From assembly GCF_014696225.1 (NCBI RefSeq), contig NZ_JACJPV010000034.1, forward strand, positions 1-43,039: a stretch of 43,039 nt of DNA, given 5' to 3'. This document shows positions 36,342 through 43,039 of the stretch, piece after piece (within the stretch, counting starts at the first letter, position 1; each line of letters opens with the position of its first letter). Below the pieces are notes generated by a model. That model did no database searches and was not told where the DNA came from. It worked only from the letters and a program-made list of their open reading frames with translations. This stretch comes from Anabaena sp. FACHB-1237. GTDB lineage: Bacteria; Cyanobacteriota; Cyanobacteriia; Cyanobacteriales; Nostocaceae. The position numbers and the translations under genes were made by a program.

Positions 36342-38984
36342 TTATACCATATTATCTCTCATTTTCCCTCTGACTAAAATTACTGTACTGTCAACACTAG
36401 AAGCTATTGCTTCGGGAATATTTCCTTGTATTGTTTGTTGTAATAAACCTTCACAGGAAGCACCTAAAATGACAATTTCATAATTTTCAATATTGACTAA
36501 ATTGATAATTTCTTCTACCACAGAGTCAGCTTGTAAACATTGATAAATAACCGCATTTTCCAATTGAGGATAACATAGTAATTGAGAAATTGCAGTTTCT
36601 AATACTGTGGTATCTGGGTTATTTATGAAAGGTTTATATATTTGGATTAAACAAATTTCCATATTTTCTGTATCAGAAGATGCTGTAATTAATGAAGGTA
36701 ATAAATTCACTGCTAGGGGTGCATTTGGTCCGCCTGACATGGGTACTAACCATCTCTTTGTTTGCTGAAGAGATTGGAAATTATCACCAAATTTAACTAA
36801 AATTACATCACACATCGCTTGATGAATGATCATATCAACTACATTACCAAAAATTCTCCCTGGTGTAGATGTATTTCCTTTCCAACCCATTAAAATTAAG
36901 TTGATATGTCGTTCATTAATGGTTTCTAAAATTGCTTGAGTAAGATCATGAGAAACACGAATTTGGGTATGAATAGGAATATTAAATCTCTTAGCTAAAG
37001 ATTCTGCTTTTCTTAATAAACGCCGACTTTTAGCCGTTTTTACCGCACTTTCCGAGGGGGAAGTATAACGAGATACTAATATTACTTGTAAACATTCTAT
37101 TTCATAATGGCGATCGCTGGCAATATTCACAGCAATTTCTAATAAATTTTCTGCGGTTTCTGGGTTAGCAAGGGTTACTAATATTCTCCCTTTACCAATA
37201 CTAGGAGAACGAGTTTGATATACTATATAAGATGGTTCATTGATAAAACCTGTAATTTTTTGATTACTATTATTTTCACCATTAATATGATCTGCTTCAG
37301 CTTTAATAATATCTGCATAAGTAATAATACCAATTAATTTTTTGCCATCTATTACAGGTAAATGACTAATATGATAACGGTTTAATAAGTAGAGAACATG
37401 AGTTAATTTATCTTCAGGTTTTACCGTAATTGGTTGAGTAGTCATAATATTCTTTAATAAGGTATTTTCAGGAGTAAAATTTCTCCTAACTCTCTGTAAG
37501 TCTGACTGACAAATTAACCCTACTAATTGATTATTTTCTACCACTGGAAAACCGTGATGATGAGAACGATAAAAAACTTGCATCACATCCGCTAATGTTA
37601 AATCACAATTTAAGGTTTGTACCTGTTTTTGCATGACATTATCAGCAGTTAATTGAGATAATAAACCTACCATTGCATCATTTTTTTCTAAAGTGATACC
37701 CTTGAGATTTAGCAATTTTGTATATAAAGAACCTGGTACAATTTTCTCCGCTACTAAATAAGAAGTGACACATACAATCATTAATGGTAACACTAAATTA
37801 AAATCTGTGGTCATTTCAAAAATAATCACAATAGCGGTAATAGGAACTTTTGAAACAGCACTAAAAAAACCTCCCATTCCTGCTAAAGTGTAGGTAATAG
37901 GAGAACCAATATCAAATATGATAAATTGAGTCACACCAATAATATGGCCTAAGCAAGAACCTAAAATTAAACTAGGTGCAAATAATCCTCCTGGTGCCCC
38001 TGAACCAAAGGCAATTAATGTTAAAATAAACTGGGCAATAAAAGCGATCGCTGCTAAACTAATATTATGTTCACTAGCGATCATATATTCTCGCAAACCA
38101 GCATTATCTCGAAAAGATTCTGGTAATAAAGCAATAAAAATACTGGAAATAAACCCAGCTAAAGCTACTTTTAACGGTAAACTAATATGTAATTGCTGAT
38201 AAATTTTAATAGTGAAAATTAAACCTTTAGTAAATAACGCAGCTAAAATTCCTGCAAATATTCCTAATATTAAAAAACCGGGAATTTCTAATAATGAAAA
38301 ACTTGTAGAATAATTAATTAATTGTAAATCTAATTGCAAACTGCGGCCACTTAACCACCGTGAAATTACCCCCCCAATAAAAGCCGCTATAATAGCTGTG
38401 CCTAAAGTTAAACCCGATAAGTCTTGTAATAATTCTTCAATAATAAATAATACTCCCGCCAAAGGAGCATTAAAAGCAGCCGCTAAACCCGCACCTGCAC
38501 CAGCAGCGATCATTTGTCGACGATGTTCTGGAGAAGTAGGAACTAAACGACTCATACCCGCCGCTAAACTAGCTCCTATTTGTACTGTCGGTCCTTGTCT
38601 ACCTAATGTCAAACCTGAACCTAATGTAATAATGGTGGCAATTAATTTGACTATGGCCACGCGCCATGATAGTTTCAATGGTACGTTGGCTAAAGTGGCT
38701 TTTACTTGGGGAATACCGCTACCTACTGCTTCTGGTGCAAATCTTTGGACTAACCAACCCGCAAAAAAACCTAAACTTGTAGCAATCATAGGTAAGATTA
38801 GCCAAGCAGGTAATATATGTGTGCTATGAACTCGCCATGTTCCCAACCAACCGACGGCTTCTTTAAGTAATACAGCAGATAAAGCTGCTACAATACCAAT
38901 CACAGATGCTTCTGCTATAGCTAAACCGCTTCTAGGTTGCCATAATTGGCGAATATATTGGGTTAGTAACGCCAAAGAAATCAT
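36342..38984 (-). CDS. ClC chloride channel/antiporter with CBS pair and two UspA-like domains
   Basis: An 880-residue fusion. Residues about 20-435 form the ClC core: GSGIP (88-92), GRQGP (128-132), FIIEELLQDLSG and GSGAPGGLFAPSL, the chloride-site motifs. Two CBS domains follow (about 445-570; NVMQKQVQTLNCDLTLADVM and NIMTTQPITVKPEDKLTHVL), which usually sense adenine nucleotides. The tail has two universal-stress-type domains (about 590-735 and 745-875; RGKGRILV-like starts and ILMGWKGNTSTPGRIFGNVV, an ATP-binding G-2x-G-9x-G pattern). The gating glutamate of GREGP is glutamine 130 here. The stop lies beside an IS630 remnant, and the FHA-kinase gene lies 53 bp upstream on the same strand. 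Confidence 0.9.
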   Translation of the reverse strand: MISLALLTQYIRQLWQPRSGLAIAEASVIGIVAALSAVLLKEAVGWLGTWRVHSTHILPAWLILPMIATSLGFFAGWLVQRFAPEAVGSGIPQVKATLANVPLKLSWRVAIVKLIATIITLGSGLTLGRQGPTVQIGASLAAGMSRLVPTSPEHRRQMIAAGAGAGLAAAFNAPLAGVLFIIEELLQDLSGLTLGTAIIAAFIGGVISRWLSGRSLQLDLQLINYSTSFSLLEIPGFLILGIFAGILAALFTKGLIFTIKIYQQLHISLPLKVALAGFISSIFIALLPESFRDNAGLREYMIASEHNISLAAIAFIAQFILTLIAFGSGAPGGLFAPSLILGSCLGHIIGVTQFIIFDIGSPITYTLAGMGGFFSAVSKVPITAIVIIFEMTTDFNLVLPLMIVCVTSYLVAEKIVPGSLYTKLLNLKGITLEKNDAMVGLLSQLTADNVMQKQVQTLNCDLTLADVMQVFYRSHHHGFPVVENNQLVGLICQSDLQRVRRNFTPENTLLKNIMTTQPITVKPEDKLTHVLYLLNRYHISHLPVIDGKKLIGIITYADIIKAEADHINGENNSNQKITGFINEPSYIVYQTRSPSIGKGRILVTLANPETAENLLEIAVNIASDRHYEIECLQVILVSRYTSPSESAVKTAKSRRLLRKAESLAKRFNIPIHTQIRVSHDLTQAILETINERHINLILMGWKGNTSTPGRIFGNVVDMIIHQAMCDVILVKFGDNFQSLQQTKRWLVPMSGGPNAPLAVNLLPSLITASSDTENMEICLIQIYKPFINNPDTTVLETAISQLLCYPQLENAVIYQCLQADSVVEEIINLVNIENYEIVILGASCEGLLQQTIQGNIPEAIASSVDSTVILVRGKMRDNMV

Positions 38985-39037
38985 AAATGGTAGGTTTTAA
39001 TTGTTGATTAATTGTTGATTAATTGTCAGTCTTAATT

Positions 39038-40387
39038 TTAAATTGAAAGCAGGACTTTTTTAAAATCATCAGCATTTTTAAAATGAATTTCTGGCTTTTC
39101 AACCAATGCTAAATCTATCACCTTAGCTAATTTTGGAGGAATATGAGGATTACGTTGTAAAATGGGTATAGGATCATTTTCGATAACATCCATAAAAGGA
39201 TCTCTGCAAAAATTCCGGGGAACATATCCTGTTAACATATTATATAAACAAGCTGCTGCTGCCCAAACATCAACTTCTGGGTTACATTCTTTAAATTTTA
39301 ACGCCTGTTGACGAGGAATAAAACCAGGTGTTCCTCCAATACTTTTAGTTAAAGTTTGTCCACTTAAACCTGCTAAATCGAAAGATTTGGCTAAACCATA
39401 ATCACCTATTTTAGCAGTTAATTTACCATTAATATTACAGAGGAAAATATTACTGGGTTTTAAATCACGATGAACTAAACCTTTACCTTTTCCATAACCT
39501 CCATCTTTTAATTTTACATAGGGAATTTCGGCATTATGAGTGTAGATTAAACCATCTAAAACCTGTAAGATAATATCTACAGCCATATCTACAGGTAACT
39601 TTCCTCCTAATTGTTTTATTAAATCATCAACATTACCAGCTTCGTAATATTCCATAACTAAGAAAAACATATTTTCTGCATAGTCATTATCTAATAATTT
39701 CACCACATGAGGATGATTTAAGGCTTTAAGATTTTCAATTTCTCTGATAAACATTTGGATATAATTTTCATCTTGGGCTTTTTCTGGTAACATGACTTTT
39801 AAAGCTACACATTGATGATTTTGGGAATTTTGGGCTAAATAAACCTCTCCAAAACCACCTTTACCAATAGATTTAATAATTTGATAATTGCGTAATCTTT
39901 GTAATTCTTTTTTTCCTTCTATTGCTAATTGAATTAAGTTTTTGACAATATTAAATAAATTAACTTTCTTATTTATTTCTGGTTTAATTATGTGAGGAGT
40001 TATAGGTTCGGGAGTTTTAATTATAGGAATGATAATATTAATTTTGAAAATAGTATCACCAATGGTAATGAAATCACCATCTTGTAAATCATATTCAGGA
40101 AAATTCAACTTACTAGCTTGTTCTGGGTTTTGGCCAGATTTTCTCCCACCAATTTTAGTATTATTAATAAAAGTTCCGTTTAAACTTCCTAAATCTTTAA
40201 TTTTGATTTGGGGTGGGTTAATATCTAATAAACAATGATAGCGAGAAACCCGTTTATCAATTTCATCGGGAATGGATAAATAACACTCATCATTTCTACC
40301 AATTAAACAAGTGGTAGGACTATCGAAAATATATTGTTTACCAGATAATTTACCTGTGGTAATTGTGAGAGTAATAGTAGATTGCAT
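39038..40387 (-). CDS. Serine/threonine protein kinase with N-terminal FHA domain
   Basis: A 449-residue signalling protein. Residues about 20-118 form an FHA domain (CLIGRNDECYLSIPD, RVSRYHCLL, LGSLNGTFIN) that binds phosphothreonine. The kinase domain starts at about 168: glycine loop IGKGGFGEVYLA, lysine in VALKVML (197), catalytic loop GLVHRDLKPSNIF, and IGDYGLAKSF, where DFG is changed to DYG. GTPGFIPRQQ replaces the APE region, as in other cyanobacterial FHA-kinases I recall. No transmembrane segment. It is upstream of the ClC gene on the same strand and 53 bp away, so the two may be cotranscribed; a substrate relation is only a guess. Confidence 0.9.
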   Translation of the reverse strand: MQSTITLTITTGKLSGKQYIFDSPTTCLIGRNDECYLSIPDEIDKRVSRYHCLLDINPPQIKIKDLGSLNGTFINNTKIGGRKSGQNPEQASKLNFPEYDLQDGDFITIGDTIFKINIIIPIIKTPEPITPHIIKPEINKKVNLFNIVKNLIQLAIEGKKELQRLRNYQIIKSIGKGGFGEVYLAQNSQNHQCVALKVMLPEKAQDENYIQMFIREIENLKALNHPHVVKLLDNDYAENMFFLVMEYYEAGNVDDLIKQLGGKLPVDMAVDIILQVLDGLIYTHNAEIPYVKLKDGGYGKGKGLVHRDLKPSNIFLCNINGKLTAKIGDYGLAKSFDLAGLSGQTLTKSIGGTPGFIPRQQALKFKECNPEVDVWAAAACLYNMLTGYVPRNFCRDPFMDVIENDPIPILQRNPHIPPKLAKVIDLALVEKPEIHFKNADDFKKVLLSI

Positions 40388-40434
40388 AATAATTATTCAT
40401 GATTGTTTTACTTTTCAATTTTTGATAAACGTAG

Positions 40435-40460
40435 GGTGCGTTAGCGAAGCGTAACGCACC
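40435..40460. repeat. GGTGCGTTA...TAACGCACC palindrome
   Basis: GGTGCGTTA and TAACGCACC pair around GCGAAGCG. This family of repeats is frequent in cyanobacterial intergenic DNA. A fragment recurs at about 41570 (GGTGCGTTACG). Confidence 0.65.
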
Positions 40461-40593
40461 ATTTACACACCATAAGTATTGAGCGAAGGGTAACGCACCG
40501 TGAGATATAAAGTTTACATAATTTAGTTTACATCATTAAGTAAATATTGCCAATGCGGTATGATTAAAAGTTGCAAAAAAGTTGAAAAACCTG

Positions 40594-40622
40594 TTGACAA
40601 ATTTCCGAGTTTCGGTTATAGT
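40594..40622 (+). promoter_or_regulatory. Consensus sigma-70 promoter without an obvious gene
   Basis: TTGACA (40594-40599) and TATAGT (40617-40622) are separated by exactly 17 bp. This is the best promoter match noticed in the window. A transcript would start near 40630 and run into the REP-like unit at 40699; the only plus-strand frame is weak, and the next genes are antisense. Confidence 0.6.
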
Positions 40623-40698
40623 ATTGGTATGGTGGGAATCTGTGCGCTCATTCATAGTCAGGTTTTCAAAAAGTTTTCTAAAAAGTATTTTTTATCTG

Positions 40699-40739
40699 AA
40701 TCAGGATAACCAGGATGTAAGGATTTACAGGATGTTATT
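40699..40739 (+). repeat. REP-like GGAT repeat unit R1
   Basis: AATCAGGATAACCAGGATGT followed by AAGGATTTACAGGATGTT, the same pattern as 42424, 42501 and, inverted, 42671 and 41518. A short inverted fragment (ATATCCTGATTCTGAC) is at 40797-40812. Confidence 0.7.
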
Positions 40740-40866
40740 GAATGATTTGTGGTGGGGAGTTGATGATTTAACTCTGATATTTTAAATGTGAAAGTGGATA
40801 TCCTGATTCTGACAAATAAAATTTACATCACCAAACAAACTATCTAAAAATTACCATTGATTATAG

Positions 40867-41259
40867 TTAATACCAGTCCACAATTGTCAGTCCTGAAACT
40901 CTGGAAAATTCATTAACATTGTGAGTAACAAGAGTTGCTTGTAATGTTACAGCTATTCCTGCAATTAAAACATCCATTGGACCGATTGAAGTTCCTTTTT
41001 GTTCTAAGTCAGCGCGAATTTTAGCCGCAGTAAAAGCAGCATCTCTATCAAAATCAACTAAATTAATGCGGTTTAAAAGTTGTTGCAGTTGTTGGGTACG
41101 TTTTGCGGGTGAATTTGATTTAGCAATTCCTAATTGTAATTCAAAGAGAACAATTGTAGGAATTAAAATTTCTTGGTTTGGTATTTTAGCAAAATTTGCA
41201 GCAATTTTTCCTTGACCTTTAAAATAGTAAATTAAAGTGTTCGTATCTAAAACATACAT
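40867..41259 (-). CDS. PIN-domain toxin (VapC family)
   Basis: A 130-residue VapC-type ribonuclease toxin. The PIN acidic residues are in YVLDTNTLIYY (Asp4), PTIVLFELQLG (Glu), and GPMDVLIAGIA (Asp), with THNVNEFSRVSGL at the end, where the fourth acidic residue is often less conserved. VapC toxins cut tRNA or rRNA and are held off by their antitoxin. One base separates its ATG from the antitoxin stop, so the pair is translated together. Its 3' end borders the REP-rich gap. Confidence 0.9.
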   Translation of the reverse strand: MYVLDTNTLIYYFKGQGKIAANFAKIPNQEILIPTIVLFELQLGIAKSNSPAKRTQQLQQLLNRINLVDFDRDAAFTAAKIRADLEQKGTSIGPMDVLIAGIAVTLQATLVTHNVNEFSRVSGLTIVDWY

Positions 41260-41260
41260 T

Positions 41261-41509
41261 TTAGAAACTCTCCCTTAAAACATCTTCTCCTGTACTGCTG
41301 CGAATTTCTTCTAAACTGGGAAAATCATCTTTCCAACTTCCAGCTAGTGAATAAACTAATTCTTCCCAAGAAAGGTTTTGAGAATCATTGATATTTTGAT
41401 TAGTATGGAGGTGTTTATTACGGATAAATTCGGCAAAGTTGAGAATTTCTGCTGCTTGTGCAGGGGGTAGTGTTTTTACGAGTGAGTAAATTTGGTCAGC
41501 AATAGTCAT
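41261..41509 (-). CDS. DUF2281 family antitoxin (VapB-type)
   Basis: From ATG 41509 the product has 82 residues and reads TIADQIYSLVKTLPPAQAAE then ILNFAEFIRNK, the DUF2281 pattern of small antitoxins paired with PIN toxins. The C-terminus (WKDDFPSLEEIRSS) should wrap the toxin. The open frame reaches seven codons further upstream, into a REP-like repeat, so the internal ATG is chosen. It precedes the PIN toxin by one base. Confidence 0.85.
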   Translation of the reverse strand: MTIADQIYSLVKTLPPAQAAEILNFAEFIRNKHLHTNQNINDSQNLSWEELVYSLAGSWKDDFPSLEEIRSSTGEDVLRESF

Positions 41510-41517
41510 AATATAGC

Positions 41518-41560
41518 TAATCCTGTACATTCTTTAATCCTGGACATCCTAATTTGTGAC
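41518..41560 (-). repeat. REP-like GGAT repeat unit R3 (inverted)
   Basis: TAATCCTGTACATTCTTTAA then TCCTGGACATCCTAATTTGT: the inverse of the AATCAGGAT unit, with several base changes. It lies directly before the antitoxin start and so probably overlaps its leader. Confidence 0.65.
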
Positions 41561-41670
41561 AATATCAATGGTGCGTTACGTCCTGTATTTCATTTATTTG
41601 TATATCTTATCATCTTTTCGCGCTCCTAACACATTCTACCAATTACGAACTATGAACTTTCAAAAAATCG

Positions 41671-42039
41671 CTAAGAGATAGGCAAAAAGACGATTTGATC
41701 TTGATATTCTGCTGCAAAAGCAAATTCAGCAATCAAAATTAATTCTTCTAAGTTTTGTCCAATACTAAAATCAGCATTTAAAATCAGAATACCTGGTATA
41801 TGTTGATTATTAGCAATATGATCTGCTAAATGTACAGGCATAGATGAGCGATTATTTGTTACTAAAATAAAATCATACTCCTCCTCCTCACACCATAAAA
41901 GAATTTCAGGATCTAAGGTGCTTTTAGGAGGAGTTCCTAATTCACCAACTGCACGCACCGTTAAATCAGGTTTTCTTTTGCGTAATTGTAGAGTATAGAT
42001 GGGATCAACATTTTCATCTATTAAATATTTAATGGGCAT
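41671..42039 (-). CDS. DUF5615 PIN-like protein (probable toxin of a DUF433 pair)
   Basis: A 122-residue protein starting MPIKYLIDENVDP, with the PIN-like acidic start (Asp8, Glu9) and DFILVTNNRSSMPVHLADHI later, as in DUF5615, a PIN/Mut7-C-like family often paired with DUF433 antitoxins. Nuclease activity is predicted, not shown. Its ATG overlaps the end of the extended DUF433 frame (stop TAA at 42029), a sign of translational coupling. It is the downstream gene of the pair. Confidence 0.8.
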   Translation of the reverse strand: MPIKYLIDENVDPIYTLQLRKRKPDLTVRAVGELGTPPKSTLDPEILLWCEEEEYDFILVTNNRSSMPVHLADHIANNQHIPGILILNADFSIGQNLEELILIAEFAFAAEYQDQIVFLPIS

Positions 42040-42367
42040 TTTCTTGTAATTGTTTTAATTTTTCAGCTTTATATTGTTTCAGTTTTTGCACTATGGGGGA
42101 AGGATGTAAACGTTGTTGTTCTCATTGTTCATGACTCCAATTTAACCAATTTTCTATATATTGATTGACTGATTCCTGATTTTGTAGATAATAAAGAATT
42201 GTGGCATAAATTTGTTCTAGGGTTAAGGTTTTATAGGTTTGAGCGATTTCTTCAGCAGTTTTAGCTTTAAACAGATATTCGTGTAAAATAGTTTCAATAC
42301 CTATTCTATGACCTTTAATGCGAATATCATTTGGTGCAAGAAATTCAAAATAGTTATCTAATGTCAT
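42029..42367 (-). pseudogene. DUF433 antitoxin gene interrupted by an in-frame TGA
   Basis: From ATG 42367 the frame reads 81 residues of DUF433 (NDIRIKGHRIGIETILHEYL, then KTLTLEQIYATILYYLQNQE) and stops at TGA 42122-42124 after NWSHEQ. The same frame then continues for 30 codons, EQQRLHPSPIVQKLKQYKAE onward, to a TAA at 42029 that overlaps the next gene's start. Family members usually have an EQQR-type tail with Trp before it, so TGA may replace TGG. The short 81-residue form might still bind its partner. DUF433 proteins are small DNA-binding-like antitoxins. Confidence 0.75.
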
Positions 42368-42420
42368 AATTTTATTGTTTATCTCTACTTGTTGGTAATT
42401 TTATTATAACAATCTTTGTC

Positions 42421-42540
42421 AGAATCAGGATACCCAGGATTTTAGGATTTACAGGATGTTATTTGATAATTTTTGTAGGATTTGATAATTTTAATTTATG
42501 AATCAGGATACCCAGGATGTTAGGATTTACAGGATATTAT
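42421..42540 (+). repeat. REP-like GGAT repeat units R4 and R5
   Basis: Two direct copies begin at 42423 and 42501: AATCAGGATACCCAGGAT, then TTAGGATTTACAGGAT. Each is followed by a TATTTGATAATTTTT spacer. The rest of 42541-42670 is AT-rich with further TAGGAT fragments. Confidence 0.75.
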
Positions 42541-42670
42541 TTGATAATTTTTTGTATGATTTGATGATTTTTATGATGTTATTTAAAATTTGTTTGTGGG
42601 GATGTTGGGGATTTTTAGGATATTATTAAATGATTGTATGTAAATGATTATAAACCATCTATAAATTACT

Positions 42671-42711
42671 ATCCTGTACATCCTTTAATCCTGGGTATCC
42701 TGATTTGTGAC
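42671..42711 (-). repeat. REP-like GGAT repeat unit R6 (inverted)
   Basis: ATCCTGTACATCCTTTAATC then CTGGGTATCCTGATTTGTGA: the inverse of R4/R5. It ends about eight bases before the RAYT start codon, the position expected for a REP next to its own transposase gene. Confidence 0.75.
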
Positions 42712-42718
42712 TTTTTTA

Positions 42719-42925
42719 ATGTCTCGAAAATCTAGAATTTTACAACCAGAATATTCTTATCACGTTACCGTGAGATGTAATAACCGTGAGTTTCGCTTAA
42801 CTAAATTAGAATGTCGTCAAGTTCTAGTTTACGCGATTAAAAAAGCAATTGAAAAATACAACTTTAAATTATACGGTTTGTGCATTATGAGTAATCACAT
42901 TCATTATCTGCCATATAAAACCTAG
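42719..42925 (+). pseudogene. Truncated REP-associated tyrosine transposase (RAYT, Y1/HUH family)
   Basis: From ATG 42719 the frame reads MSRKSRILQPEYSYHVTVRC, NNREFRLTKLECRQVLVYAI and YGLCIMSNHIHYL, the N-terminal half of IS200-like Y1 transposases with the HUH metal motif (HIH). It then stops after LPYKT at 42925. A whole RAYT has about 150-200 residues and a catalytic Tyr further on, which is missing, so the copy cannot be active. It lies next to REP-like unit R6. Confidence 0.8.
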
Positions 42926-43039
42926 ACAAAACTAGACTTTACTTTCTACTTCAATGGGAGCATGGGAGCGGTTATCCCTCAGTAGACTTACACGCCTTAG
43001 CCAGACGCGATAAATTAATTGCGGCATTTAGATCCCTAT
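42922..43039 (+). other. Headless open frame running off the window
   Basis: From 42922 to the end one frame stays open for 39 codons: RLYFLLQWEHGSGYPSVDL then HALARRDKLIAAFRSL. It has no ATG, GTG or TTG at a usable place and starts right after the RAYT fragment. The composition is that of a real protein. I do not recognise it; it may be the 3' part of a gene cut by the RAYT or by a deletion. Confidence 0.35.

Larger units (their letters stand above)
40388..40866. other. Non-coding region with palindrome, promoter and REP-like unit
   Basis: This 479-bp gap starts upstream of the kinase gene and ends at the 3' end of the PIN toxin gene. It contains a GGTGCGTTA palindrome (40435-40460), a partial second copy near 40483 (GAGCGAAGGGTAACGCACC), a consensus promoter (40594-40622) and a REP-like unit (40699-40739). 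A 67-codon frame from TTG 40582 overlaps promoter and repeat and is not supported as a gene. Confidence 0.55.

Noticed and set aside
40582..40785. Plus-strand frame of 67 codons from TTG
   Set aside because: Its start lies inside the -35/-10 promoter region and it runs through the REP-like unit.

Overview
The window looks like chromosome from a filamentous, heterocyst-forming-type cyanobacterium (Nostocales, close to Dolichospermum/Anabaena in feel). The reasons are a low G+C content, many HIP1 octamers (GCGATCGC), oxygenic photosynthesis genes (psbU, petF, btpA, ycf34, a Tab2 homologue), a complete-looking half of the phylloquinone pathway, short tandem heptamer repeats, and many small palindromic and MITE-like repeats between genes. 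No rRNA, tRNA, CRISPR array or prophage was seen. The genus assignment is an inference from flavour, not a search.

Layout. 0.2-10.8 kb: housekeeping genes (tsaB, ycf34, CCA-adding enzyme, Tab2-like RNA-binding protein, a PPP-type phosphatase, an M48 protease, two cyanobacterial membrane proteins, a DEAD-box helicase, rimO), with two MITE-like elements sharing one pair of ends. 10.8-18.7 kb: a long non-coding gap, then btpA, a VKOR-thioredoxin disulfide enzyme, nadB, psbU, a DUF3120 protein and uppP. 18.7-24.4 kb: a decayed restriction-modification locus followed by menE, menC and menA on the minus strand, with divergent menF; covarying 33-bp hairpin repeats sit at three gene borders here. 24.4-36.0 kb: map, an oxidoreductase, petF, a SpoIID protein, an HTH-GrpE fusion, a response-regulator phosphatase, a DUF1350 hydrolase, ybeY, dgkA, trpG and an MBL-like protein, with several MITE copies. 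36.2-40.4 kb: an IS630 scar, a ClC-CBS-USP fusion and an FHA-kinase. 40.4-43.0 kb: an accessory island with two toxin-antitoxin-type pairs, REP-like repeats and a truncated REP-associated tyrosine transposase.

Working together. MenF, MenA, MenC and MenE supply four steps of phylloquinone synthesis for photosystem I, which BtpA, Ycf34 and Tab2-type factors also serve. The VKOR-thioredoxin fusion, ferredoxin and PsbU are further photosynthesis or redox parts. The kinase, the PP2C-type phosphatase and the PPP phosphatase are signalling parts not obviously in one operon.

Most notable observations: an in-frame TGA splitting the DUF433 partner of a DUF5615 protein, with a clean 31-codon continuation; a glutamine in place of the gating glutamate of the ClC protein; a methyltransferase start joined to a nuclease-like end as the scar of a lost restriction system; covarying hairpins, one of which supplies the menE stop codon; a 103-105 bp MITE pair differing at one base; a MITE inside a 33-bp duplication that sets the C-terminus of a membrane protein; a consensus promoter with no gene behind it; and REP-like repeats next to a broken RAYT. 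No wholly new multi-gene system is claimed.
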